From Bradyrhizobium sp. LHD-71 (GTDB lineage: Bacteria > Pseudomonadota > Alphaproteobacteria > Rhizobiales > Xanthobacteraceae): DNA of 64,000 nt. The stretch is from contig NZ_JAVIFX010000034.1 of NCBI RefSeq assembly GCF_031157255.1, positions 1 to 64,000 of the forward strand, in the 5' to 3' direction. Below are positions 53,701-59,356 of this stretch, one piece after another. Position 1 is the stretch's first letter; each line of letters opens with the position of its first letter. The translations under genes and the position numbers were made by a program. The notes beneath the pieces are model-generated. The model made no database searches, was not told where the DNA came from, and was given only the letters and a program-made list of their open reading frames with translations.

Positions 53701-55806
53701 GCCGTCCGAATAGCGGACCGAGCCGCCCGAGACGTCGAGCAGCGAGCCCGCACGCGTGATCACCGAACCGCCCGCCTTCAGGATGATCGAGCCGCCCCTG
53801 GTCGATAGCTCCTGCAGGTCAGTCTTTCCAAGCCCGACCCAGCCGGTGACGTCGGCGAGCGGCGTGCCGACCCACGCGCCGGGAATGTAATTGCCGGCCT
53901 CGTCCTGCACCCATTGCACGCCGGACATCGGGCCGGCACCGAACAGGCCGCTGACACGGCGATCGACGACGACCTTCGTGCCGCGCAGCCAAGAGTCGCG
54001 GTAGAGTGGCGTGTCGCGCAGCTCGTTGATGTAAAGCTGCGCTTCGATGAAGTTGCGCTCCATCGCCACCAGTACGTCCTGCACGCCTGCAACGCTCAAA
54101 TAAGCGTCGCGGTCGATGTAAACGCGACTGCCGTCCTTCTCAGTTGCATCGCCCTGAACCAGATCTTCGCTCGGCCCGTTGGCAGGGGTGAGAATGCTGC
54201 TGATCGGAACGGCGCTCGCCACGGCACTAATGTTGCCGGACGGAACCAGCACGCTGGCCAAGCTCTGGACGTCGATCAGCTTGCCACGTAGCTCGACCTT
54301 GCCCGGCTTGTAGCGCGTCGCAAGCGCCGACTGTTCGATCTCGCTTCTATCGTTCAGATCCGGCGTTACTGCGGTGACGCTGTCGGGCCTCAAAGTCAGC
54401 GTGCCGGCCGACCAATGGAGCATTTGCGGCCGATCCAGGGACGAACTGTGAGCCATCATGCCCTGGCCCCAGGCACGCAGACGGATCGAGCCTTCGCGAC
54501 TGTTCAGCGCTGATGTCGCCGTCAACGCGCCATGCTGCACCACCTCGCGTGACTGCAGGGTAATGTTGCCGCGCTCGGAGTGGATCGCACCGGTATTGGT
54601 GACGTTATAGCCGGCAGTGATAGCGCGAGCCTCCATCCCGGGAAGGACCGTGGTGCGCAACAGTGCTATGTAGCCAGGATCGTAAACTGCCCCCAGGTCA
54701 AGCGCGCCAGCCACCTCGCCGTGGTTGAGAAGCCAGGGAGCGGGCGCGGAAACCGCAACATCGAAACCACGTACGCCGCTTAAATCGGGCGCGAGCCAAA
54801 CCTGCTCGCCCGCCGCCAGGATCACCTGTCCGTCCGTAGCCTCTAATCGGCCGGCATTCGCAATCCTTGGGCCGAACAGCATCAGCTTCCCGCCGCTGCC
54901 GGTTCGCAACTGAGCCCCCGCTTCAACGGTCACATCACCGGAAACGCCGGACGGCGCAAACGGAGCCCCCTGCCCCGAGTGGCCCGTTGCATGCTCGCCG
55001 AACTGCGGGATGCCCCAGTGGGTGCCTCCCTGCCCATCCTCAATGACGAAGGAATTGTTGATTCCCGCCATGAACTGCTCGTTCGACAGCGCGAGCGACG
55101 AAGCGATCAGGGTTCCGACATTCACCTGGCTTGTGCCGCCGAAGATGATGCCATTGCGATTGATCAAATAGACTTGACCGTCCGCCGTGACTGAACCGAG
55201 GATGCGGCTCGGCGATGTCGACGGATCGTTCACGCGGTTGAGCGCAATCCAGTTTCCGGCGTTGGTGCCACCGTAAGTCTTCTGGTCGAACTTGAGATCG
55301 GTCCTCTCCGAAACGTTGAACGTCTGCCAGTTCAGGATCGCCTTTTCCTGCGTCTGCTGCACCGTCACCTTGATGCGGTCGCCGTCCTGGAATTCGGTCG
55401 GAAGGTTCGCACCCTGCCACAGCTGCGTGCCCGGTGCGGCGCCGCTTGCGACCTGCAATCCGCCCGGTTTCAAGCCATGCGGAATGCCGCTCGGTGCTGC
55501 CTGAAGCGCCGCGCGTGCTGCATCCCGTGCGGCCTGCTGCGTCGCCTGCATCACCTGGATCGCAAGCGTCGCCCGCTTCAGCGCGTTCTGGGCTTGCCGC
55601 GCTACCCGCGAGGCTTCAGCCGCGCCGGATTGCGCCGCCGTCACCGCCGCCGCTGAAGGCGACGGCGGCCGTCCGCCGAGGGGGCGAGCCTCTGCACCCG
55701 GAGCCGCAAGCGTCAGTGCGAGCACGCTTACTCCGGCCAGCAATGCGAGATGACGGCGCTTATGACGGGACGGCGTGGCGTGGAAAACAGGGCCGCAGCT
55801 CAGCAT
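44737..55806 (-). CDS. giant filamentous-haemagglutinin-type exoprotein (TpsA-like, 3,689 aa)
   Basis: The N terminus has a basic signal peptide with hydrophobic core (about residues 20-42, ending GAEARP). An Ala-rich helical spacer (about 50-105) follows, then a TPS secretion domain: 'NLPTEFQDGDRIKVTVQQTQ', 'ILNWQTFNV', 'ILGSVTADGQVYLINRNGIIFGG' (in outline). Most of the rest is glycine-rich beta-helix repeats with 'G.I.L.A...' periodicity. Near 3,260-3,370 an alpha-helical block interrupts the helix. A segment resembling the DUF3739 C-terminal module follows ('GTVNAGDAGIRVARNFNVAAL'), and a charged tail ends the protein. There is no autotransporter barrel, so export should need a TpsB partner, which is absent from the window. 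It is downstream of the sigma/FecR genes, with its own upstream palindrome. Confidence 0.92.
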   Translation of the reverse strand: MLSCGPVFHATPSRHKRRHLALLAGVSVLALTLAAPGAEARPLGGRPPSPSAAAVTAAQSGAAEASRVARQAQNALKRATLAIQVMQATQQAARDAARAALQAAPSGIPHGLKPGGLQVASGAAPGTQLWQGANLPTEFQDGDRIKVTVQQTQEKAILNWQTFNVSERTDLKFDQKTYGGTNAGNWIALNRVNDPSTSPSRILGSVTADGQVYLINRNGIIFGGTSQVNVGTLIASSLALSNEQFMAGINNSFVIEDGQGGTHWGIPQFGEHATGHSGQGAPFAPSGVSGDVTVEAGAQLRTGSGGKLMLFGPRIANAGRLEATDGQVILAAGEQVWLAPDLSGVRGFDVAVSAPAPWLLNHGEVAGALDLGAVYDPGYIALLRTTVLPGMEARAITAGYNVTNTGAIHSERGNITLQSREVVQHGALTATSALNSREGSIRLRAWGQGMMAHSSSLDRPQMLHWSAGTLTLRPDSVTAVTPDLNDRSEIEQSALATRYKPGKVELRGKLIDVQSLASVLVPSGNISAVASAVPISSILTPANGPSEDLVQGDATEKDGSRVYIDRDAYLSVAGVQDVLVAMERNFIEAQLYINELRDTPLYRDSWLRGTKVVVDRRVSGLFGAGPMSGVQWVQDEAGNYIPGAWVGTPLADVTGWVGLGKTDLQELSTRGGSIILKAGGSVITRAGSLLDVSGGSVRYSDGWNNTTKLLGADGRIYNIGAAMPDQTYVALGGGFTRRSERWGITETWTGPLSKSGRTFERGYTEGRDAGKIAIYSGEALVLEGDMWGGVIVGERQALGDLPRAGSLEIGGGGDDDRGWTPADLIITARPVVLPDDFAATTPVGERYYRPDIWPLSEKTTWLAADMLSQSGLGTLDLFVTSSFAVDRGSRLELDAGASLSVKSNASTGVVFDIDGTIRIAGGEVSLGMAGVGLRNIDLGANAVIDVSGEWINERIDGPLVTRPAIHGGTISLSAITMSVESGARLDVSGGGYVWLKAGKSKLEVGDAGEITLPKVAGEEMARLELRAFAAGSGGSLSFEIDSSVQLGGIAPTDPSILHVPGSLYAERGFRSVSILAYGDIIVPDGATIEHAPYNVQLNSGYLDAASGARITDVGTVGILPPHLRAGLQSTELALSTTNGDITVGAEAVVRTDPGGRVALSAGRLSSGDVIIRGVINAPAGTIVLTAAEELRLAAGGSLLARGTPLIFRDGRGLRSGKVLPGGSVSLEASNRLMVESDSLIDVSGASGEIDVPRGGLRGNTATTVQLASDAGTISIKGIGTIEGKLVGRPGGAGAAGGKLLLDHLGAPASEGDQTPGEMIWSRISWMDPTCQMEPFTCEGQSPLGFDFGLILEAWDWADNGKLDFGDRPEMIITQALIDRLSLPTRSELIVSDKAARSEGIGAIDLAKFGLTEEALDLLRDNFIGSDILRESLRSPPGDYTLLVRPAALTAGGFADLQFNSSDAIRLDGVSLSSARSIVLQGPISNAGALSSTIHAPHIGLEFHTSAAVSASTAGTLTLTSNVIDITGGSTIRGFSQTLFEASDVRLTARQQQGTVTPTALLDVEGNLVLRTGQVYPSTGIVATIKASDRITVERLGDAALPLSAGASLTLDAPVIEQNGTLRAPLGQITLKASDRLVLGAGSITSVSGDGLIVPYGYLSNGEYWLPSGTVVDPSDPAKGNLVAPPEKRITLEAPVVDTTAGSVIDIRGGGDLYAREFVPGPGGSHDILATANTYAVIPGFSGIAPAGGGMDIGERIWLAGGNGLAAGWYTLLPATYATLPGAYAVSLAADGLSSPMPRSIPLADGSMMMNGRRGNGTTGVQDQLASSWRVMTGAQLRRYTEYNEAFANTFFGSDAFKLTQYRLTGQDVVTPRLPMDGGSVVFKATQQLILDGSLRSQAAAGGRGGLVDIAGARIAIAGAGADAAALRADGYLVIDAVSLSNFGAGSLLIGGTRKGDPLGLRLDVIASDIVVRNDGSSALTGPEIILAASGLVDVGAGSVILAKGEAAVGASDLVITPQEAAIIADPDGWDDGDPSDDIIVTPSKDYGALIRISNGDAVRVLRENVDIAIGGVVKVGAAAQLRGGASLLIDATSNTELDGTASLSGASLSVASGRIGFGGGNTGLVLSLDSLRQLAATRHLTLRSYTSMDFHASFDLGSAGLASVTFDAAGLAGHSARAVMITGGTIALENTGGSMVQAGNGTGTLNLVADELVLGRGTKEITGFSSVVLTGTRQIIGEGAGRVNVGDATLTLVTPVLTGRGGAAQTLATTGALRLTGAGSGPKNALDSLGTRLILQGGSVDVASHIVALGGAVEVIATAGNVVLGSGAVIDVGGFGKQFYDVAEYADAGRIALTASRDVRLLVGSALNLAAPQGGGNAGALSVKSDGGAVAFDGAITAQTGTGGKGGSFALDINELDYAAMNERLNAAGFTRSRQFRIRTGDVVITGVAATEDFQLSADVGLVTIAGTVDARATYGGSILIGGGGGLAMTATADLRAGATSNLLGSGRVTLEAGDGMLEIRAGRIDVAGGEGGKVRFRARQTTGHDEIAVTTLNATITGARSTVLEGLSVYESATTEAIKDEAKADATTFATNAGAIAARLGLAPKQVMAGIEIRSNGDLTVDGDWNLYADFATQREGTLTLRAAGNLLINGHISDGFHLADRTGILQDAASWDIRLVAGADLDSADALALAPLTELAVGKGSLTVGSASAGKLVRTGTGDIIVRVGRDLNLAHEESVIYTAGRRDTTAWPDFTTVPSAFIDNQFVPIATAAYGIEGGHLDIAAQGNVSSVLSDPANYQFFGTWLDRMGSLEWGPDQGPATLESHFLYPYNQSTWFVNYAVFNQGVGALGGGNVSVSAGGDINDLTVALPTNGRVRGGRTEGERKLLELRNGGALTVDAGGAIHGGQYYIGRGEGAIMAGELAISRGIANLAPVLALGDSALSVKTSGAMHVATVADPLLSRVPLGTIAWDIVGRDAFMSGYTNDTALSLVAVGGDVTLGGSNPASLPFFADLVAHARDRYAARTHIAALNGSIINRGAIYTMPGDQADFRLVADADVVVGTIVMSRAPWAIIPQPFMPMGRPSGDPYHWWGTNIDVALVNDIVDVLGDERYRPRDANPERLPLADDYEPSRIYSRSGSINGGNILSNEQTWLRAGEDIRALSLNLRNNHPTDVSLLEAGNDIQHIAGSFQNDISFNTLWAATIQGPGALLLTAGRDIYNSNVVSTGNKRWDPLTNRPILESEIRGLPEQGAAISLMAGLQGKRPAYEAFKEAYLDPANVATMPDYLKATMPDGSVLPIYLTDLIEVEKNGQQKTVRRGLVSFIADMTGEMLSPMDAWARFQALPEFTREVFLRRMYMQELRDAGRDQNTPDSRGQPYNGGYNRGYAAIEAMFPGSDWRGDVVSQRLLYRTMAGGDIEVLTPGGGLQVAALGTSVPAGAGLITLGSGHINIFTRDDVVVNRSRILTFVPSAVARGNDMIIWSTLGDIDAGRGAKTLRTPSAPDIETDLDGNTKILERPDVEGSGIGTIGDGDVDLVAPGGTVNAGDAGIRVARNFNVAALQVLNVGNIQIGGNSKGIPVVEVPSIAGLTEASNVAGAAAQQATTPAASSGAAQASIIIVEVLGFGGGDGTTPDEQLESRRERRSSLDVYDPNSAVNMLGNGKLSDEQKKRLTDEERSRLNALVVEPGSL

Positions 55807-55917
55807 CGGATCTTCTCTCGGCAGGAGGACGGGCGTCGTTCTGCTCCGCGGAAGAACAGAACGAATGCCTCACTGGTCTGACACCGGTCGAGGATCGAAC
55901 CTGAACCAAAAACTTGA

Positions 55918-55933
55918 TGACAGGTTTGTGTCA
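55918..55933. promoter_or_regulatory. TGACA-N6-TGTCA palindrome upstream of the exoprotein gene
   Basis: The sequence tgacaggtttgtgtca is a perfect 5-bp-arm palindrome with a 6-nt spacer, 112 bp upstream of the giant gene's start. The same motif with the same spacing lies upstream of the STN gene (58322-58337). Single TGACA half-sites also occur at 55879-55883 and 55952-55956. It may be an operator for a dimeric regulator, or overlap an ECF-sigma promoter. Confidence 0.6.
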
Positions 55934-55953
55934 CCACGAATGGGCCGGCGGTG

Positions 55954-56928
55954 TCAGCTCAGCAAGACAATTCCACCAGGCAACGAACGGGACGTGGCGC
56001 CGGCTACCCGCTCTATCCAGCCGAGAATCTCATCCGTGCGCTCGATGCGAAACCGGCCGCTGATCGTTTTCTGAGCGAGCGCCGCGCTGAGCACCACGAC
56101 CTTGCCCGACCGGTAGCGATTGATCTCCGCCACCGCGGCGGAAAGCGGTGTCGAACGAAATACGATGAAGCCATCCTGCCACGAAGTGGCCTCGCGGGGA
56201 TCGATTGAGACTGCTGGCTGGAGGCCCCTGTTATCATAGGCAACCTGTTGCCCCGCCCTGACTGGTGCCGACCGCTCGCCGAGCTCGACCTGCACCTCGC
56301 CATCGAGACAGGTGACAGATGTAGTCGCAGCAATGCTGCGGACGTCGAAGCGGGCGCGGCTGGCGATCGTCTGGCCCTCGCCCGCGAGCACGACCAGTCG
56401 ATACGATGATTGCACCGGCATCGAGAACGATGCTTCTCCAGTGACCAAGCGAATGCTGCGGGCGTCACCTGCACCCGACGGAATGGCGATACTCGTCTGG
56501 GTGTTCATCTGCACCGCGATATCCGCCACTGTCACGCGCTTCTGCTCGCCGATGGCCGTGCGGTAATCCGCCCCCAGTTCTTCCAGCGACGGCCACAAAC
56601 CCAGTGGCGATTTGACGATCGCGTAGGCCGCCGCAGATGCGGCGATCGCGCCGGTCCCTCCCAGCATCGCGCGGCGCGTCATGGTCGCACGATGCGCGGA
56701 CCATACCGGCGCGCCCTGCGTTTCGATGAATGCGCGGCCACCCGGGCCCAGGCTCTTCCAGACGCGGATCGCCTCGGCGAAGGCCGCCTCATGGGCCGGA
56801 CCTTGTTGACGCCATCGCTTCAGTGCATCGGCATCGGTCGTCGTCGCCTCGCCTGATGCGAGCCGCCTGACCCAGCGGCGCGCATCGCGCTTCAACACAT
56901 CGGCTTCGCTGTTCAGATCCCCGCTCAT
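55954..56928 (-). CDS. FecR-type anti-sigma/signal transducer
   Basis: A 324-residue FecR protein. The cytoplasmic N terminus has the conserved 'ARRWVRRLASGEATTTDADALKRW' (in outline) and 'HEAAFAEAIRVWKSL' regions that bind the sigma factor. A single membrane segment (about 88-108) is led by twin arginines ('MTRRAMLGGTGAIAASAAAY'), consistent with the Tat-linked insertion described for FecR. The periplasmic FecR domain has 'GEASFSMP' and 'VRSIAATTSVTCLDGEVQVEL'. A C-terminal STN-like module ('LAQKTISGRFRIERTDEILGWI') ends the protein. The start at 56928 overlaps the sigma stop by one base (TGATG), so expression is coupled. Confidence 0.93.
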   Translation of the reverse strand: MSGDLNSEADVLKRDARRWVRRLASGEATTTDADALKRWRQQGPAHEAAFAEAIRVWKSLGPGGRAFIETQGAPVWSAHRATMTRRAMLGGTGAIAASAAAYAIVKSPLGLWPSLEELGADYRTAIGEQKRVTVADIAVQMNTQTSIAIPSGAGDARSIRLVTGEASFSMPVQSSYRLVVLAGEGQTIASRARFDVRSIAATTSVTCLDGEVQVELGERSAPVRAGQQVAYDNRGLQPAVSIDPREATSWQDGFIVFRSTPLSAAVAEINRYRSGKVVVLSAALAQKTISGRFRIERTDEILGWIERVAGATSRSLPGGIVLLS

Positions 56929-57533
56929 CAATCGTCTGTTCCTGACCTCGTCGGTCTCTCGCCGACCGGCCCGAAAGCCTTCTGACCAGTTGACACCTCT
57001 CGCCGGAACGACCTGAACCGACCGCTCATCATTTTTTCCAGGCGCGTCGCACAGTAGTCGTGCGCCTCCTGCAGCTCCCGCTGCACGAAACGCTCCGACA
57101 CACCGAACCGCGCGGCAAGTTCGCGCCGCGGCGTGCCGTCGATCCGCGCAGCCAAAAGGATGGCCTGCTGGCGCACGGGCAATTCGCCGATAATGGTCAC
57201 CAATGCCTCCAGCTCCGCGCGCGCCTCCAGCATGCGCGCAGCATCCGGCGCACCGTCCGCGACGTCGAGCAAGGCATCGACTTCCGACGCGGTCAAGCGG
57301 CGGCTCTCGGCGCGCCTGTGGTTGGAGGCGATGTTGATCGCCATGCTGTAGAGATACGTATCCGGATTGCGCACCGTTGTGAGCTCGCCGCCCCGCGCCA
57401 GCCGCAACCAGGTATCGTGCAAGGCATCGCTGGCGAGGTCGGCCGATCCGAGATAGCGCGTCAACCGCTTCCTGAGATCCACGTATCGCGTCAGCAGGTG
57501 GCGCTGCAGCGCGGCCCAACCCGCCTCCGTCAT
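56928..57533 (-). CDS. FecI-type ECF sigma factor
   Basis: A 201-residue sigma-70-family protein with only regions 2 and 4. Region 2 is around 'DLRKRLTRYLGSADLASDALHDTWLRL' (in outline), with 'YLYSMAINIASNHRR' as the core-binding and -10-contacting part. Region 4 is 'LPVRQQAILLAARIDGTPRRELAARFGVSERFVQRELQEA' (in outline). GCGAGGAGCGCGCG lies before the ATG at 57533, which overlaps the STN gene stop as ATGA. It should direct RNA polymerase to the exoprotein gene and possibly its own operon, released or activated by the FecR product. Confidence 0.93.
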   Translation of the reverse strand: MTEAGWAALQRHLLTRYVDLRKRLTRYLGSADLASDALHDTWLRLARGGELTTVRNPDTYLYSMAINIASNHRRAESRRLTASEVDALLDVADGAPDAARMLEARAELEALVTIIGELPVRQQAILLAARIDGTPRRELAARFGVSERFVQRELQEAHDYCATRLEKMMSGRFRSFRREVSTGQKAFGPVGERPTRSGTDD

Positions 57534-58228
57534 CGCGCGCTCCTCGCCGGAGACAGGCCCGCAGCATGACATTGACCGAGAAGATCGGGCGTGACGAGGA
57601 TGATGACAGGCTGCTCGAAACCCGGCGGTGGCGGCGACCCGACGGAGAGCCTGCGCACGGCGCGATCGAAGGCCTCGTCCATCTCCGCTCGTCCGGTCGA
57701 ACCGAGCGATGCGGCACGCGTCACGGAGCCGGACGGTCCAATCCAAAAGCCAATGGCGATCCGGTGGGCGCCAGACCGGATCTGCGCATCTGCGCAGAAC
57801 GCGCGCTTGAGGCTCGCCTGGACGCGCCCATAGTAGGCGCGAACATGCGCCGGCGGCTCGTACGGCGTTTGGCGCGCCACGCCCGGGTCCGGGACCAGCA
57901 TGACTCCATCGGCCGCCAGGAATTCCGGCACGAGCCCCGTTCCGGCGAGCAACATGCGCAACGCTGCCGGAGGCGTAAACTCGCCTTTGACGGGCGCGGA
58001 CCTGCGACCGATGGCCAAGGCTGCGTCATAGATGATCTGCCAGCCGGAGGCGACGCTGTAGGCTTCAATGGCCGAAGCCAAGGCCTGCGTGGCGAGATCG
58101 AAGTTGACCGGCTCATTCGAAGCGGCCGGCGCGGTCCGCGGCCCGGCAGCCGCACTGCCGTACATCAATCCCGCGCCGACAAGCGCGAGCCAAAGGGCAC
58201 AGCAATACGCTTGGCAATTCCAGCTCAC
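57530..58228 (-). CDS. barrel-less STN plus TonB-C-like periplasmic signalling protein
   Basis: A 232-residue exported protein (signal peptide to about residue 28, GSAAAG). Residues about 42-118 form an STN (secretin/TonB N-terminal short) domain: 'FDLATQALASAIEAYSVASGWQIIYD' in outline, then 'VKGEFTPPAALRMLLAGTGL' and 'GVMLVPD'. In TonB-dependent receptors this domain signals to FecR. Residues about 130-222 look like a TonB C-terminal domain: 'YYGRVQASLKRAF', 'IGFWIGPSGSV' and 'MDEAFDRAVRRL' with a PPPPGF tail. There is no beta-barrel. The start is a GTG at 58228. It is the first gene of the coupled STN/sigma/FecR operon. Confidence 0.85.
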   Translation of the reverse strand: MSWNCQAYCCALWLALVGAGLMYGSAAAGPRTAPAASNEPVNFDLATQALASAIEAYSVASGWQIIYDAALAIGRRSAPVKGEFTPPAALRMLLAGTGLVPEFLAADGVMLVPDPGVARQTPYEPPAHVRAYYGRVQASLKRAFCADAQIRSGAHRIAIGFWIGPSGSVTRAASLGSTGRAEMDEAFDRAVRRLSVGSPPPPGFEQPVIILVTPDLLGQCHAAGLSPARSAR

Positions 58229-58321
58229 GACCTAACCAACATCGCAGCCGGAACTGATCAAGAAAATCTGCACCGGAGGCTCGCCTCCGCCCGGCAAAGC
58301 CTCACGCTTAAGGCTTCTGTC

Positions 58322-58337
58322 TGACAGTCTTATGTCA
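58322..58337. promoter_or_regulatory. TGACA-N6-TGTCA palindrome upstream of the STN operon
   Basis: The sequence tgacagtcttatgtca has 5-bp arms, 6-bp if the flanking C and G are counted (CTGACA/TGTCAG). It lies 94 bp before the STN start. Its left half also belongs to an overlapping palindrome ctgtctgacag (58317-58327). It matches the motif at 55918 in arms and spacing. Confidence 0.6.
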
Positions 58338-58390
58338 GCAGTTCCTCGCTTCCATGCGCCGAGCGCCAGGACAGCGGCGCCTTAGGCTTG

Positions 58391-59344
58391 TCAGGACCTA
58401 CGAGTCGGGCAGTGCTGCAGCAGGAGTAACGTCTCGAAAGCCATATAGGCAGCAAGATAGGCCGTCATCTCGTTGACGTCGTGCGGCGGACTGACCGTGT
58501 TGATGTCGACCGCGACGATGTCGAGACCCGCTAGGCCGCGCAGCAACTGCAGCCCCTCGCGCGCGCTGAATCCGCCCCAGGTCGGCGTGCACACGCCGGG
58601 CGCCACCGAAGGGTCGAACGAATCCATGTCCCACGACAGGTAGACTGGGCGTCCCTTCATCGCATCGTGCAACTCGGCCAGCACGTCGGCCTCGCCGCGC
58701 CGGACATAGTCGCGCATGGTGATGATATTGTAGCCCAGCGAACGGGTGTGATCCATCACACCCGGACGGTAGGTCGGACCGCGAATGCCGACGTGATAAG
58801 ACGCGCTCGGCGAGACCCGCTGTTCGAGCGCCGCGTGACTGAACTGGGTGGCCGCGTCGTAGGGATGTTCGGGATCGACCGGATGACAGTCAGTGTGGCT
58901 GTCGATGTGCAGCACGCACAGATCCGGCCATTTGCGGGCGGCGGCGCGGACCAGCGGCACCGAGATCGAGCCGTCACCACCGAAGCCGACCGGCGTCGCG
59001 CCGGCATCGACAATCCGCCATGCCGCCTCCTCGATACGCGCGAACGCATCCTCGATCCGGCTCGGCGTCAGTACGACGTCACCGCAGTCCACCAGGTTGA
59101 GTCTTGCGCGGATATCGTAGTCGGCAACCTCAGACTCGTAGGCACGGACGAGCCGTGATTGCGCGCGGATCGACGCAGGCCCCTGGCGCGAGCCGATCCG
59201 GAACGCATGCGTGCCGCAATCGAACGGCACGCCGAGGATCGCCGCCTTCGCGCCCGCGGCGGAGGTGGCCCAGGGCACGCCCATGAATCCGCGGGTGGTT
59301 GCGAGCAGTTGCGCTTCGGTGAAGCTGGAGGCCTTGATTGTCAT
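58391..59344 (-). CDS. arginase/agmatinase-fold ureohydrolase-like protein (variant metal site)
   Basis: A 317-residue ureohydrolase-fold protein. The second metal motif 'LHIDSHTDCH' (Asp148, His150, Asp152) and the third 'SWDMDSFDPSVAPG' (Asp239, Asp241) are intact. The first, normally GGDHS, is GGDGS (residues 122-126), so the His that binds one manganese is Gly. The enzyme might use one metal, act on an unusual guanidino substrate, or be inactive. It starts 12 bp after the M20 gene stop, the last gene of the importer operon. It should release urea or ammonia from a guanidino compound if active. Confidence 0.85.
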   Translation of the reverse strand: MTIKASSFTEAQLLATTRGFMGVPWATSAAGAKAAILGVPFDCGTHAFRIGSRQGPASIRAQSRLVRAYESEVADYDIRARLNLVDCGDVVLTPSRIEDAFARIEEAAWRIVDAGATPVGFGGDGSISVPLVRAAARKWPDLCVLHIDSHTDCHPVDPEHPYDAATQFSHAALEQRVSPSASYHVGIRGPTYRPGVMDHTRSLGYNIITMRDYVRRGEADVLAELHDAMKGRPVYLSWDMDSFDPSVAPGVCTPTWGGFSAREGLQLLRGLAGLDIVAVDINTVSPPHDVNEMTAYLAAYMAFETLLLLQHCPTRRS

Positions 59345-59356
59345 GTCGTGCCTTCT

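Noticed and set aside
44737-55806. CRISPR or DNA-level tandem repeats inside the giant gene
   Set aside because: Repetition is at the protein level (beta-helix turns) and no regular DNA repeats and spacers were seen.
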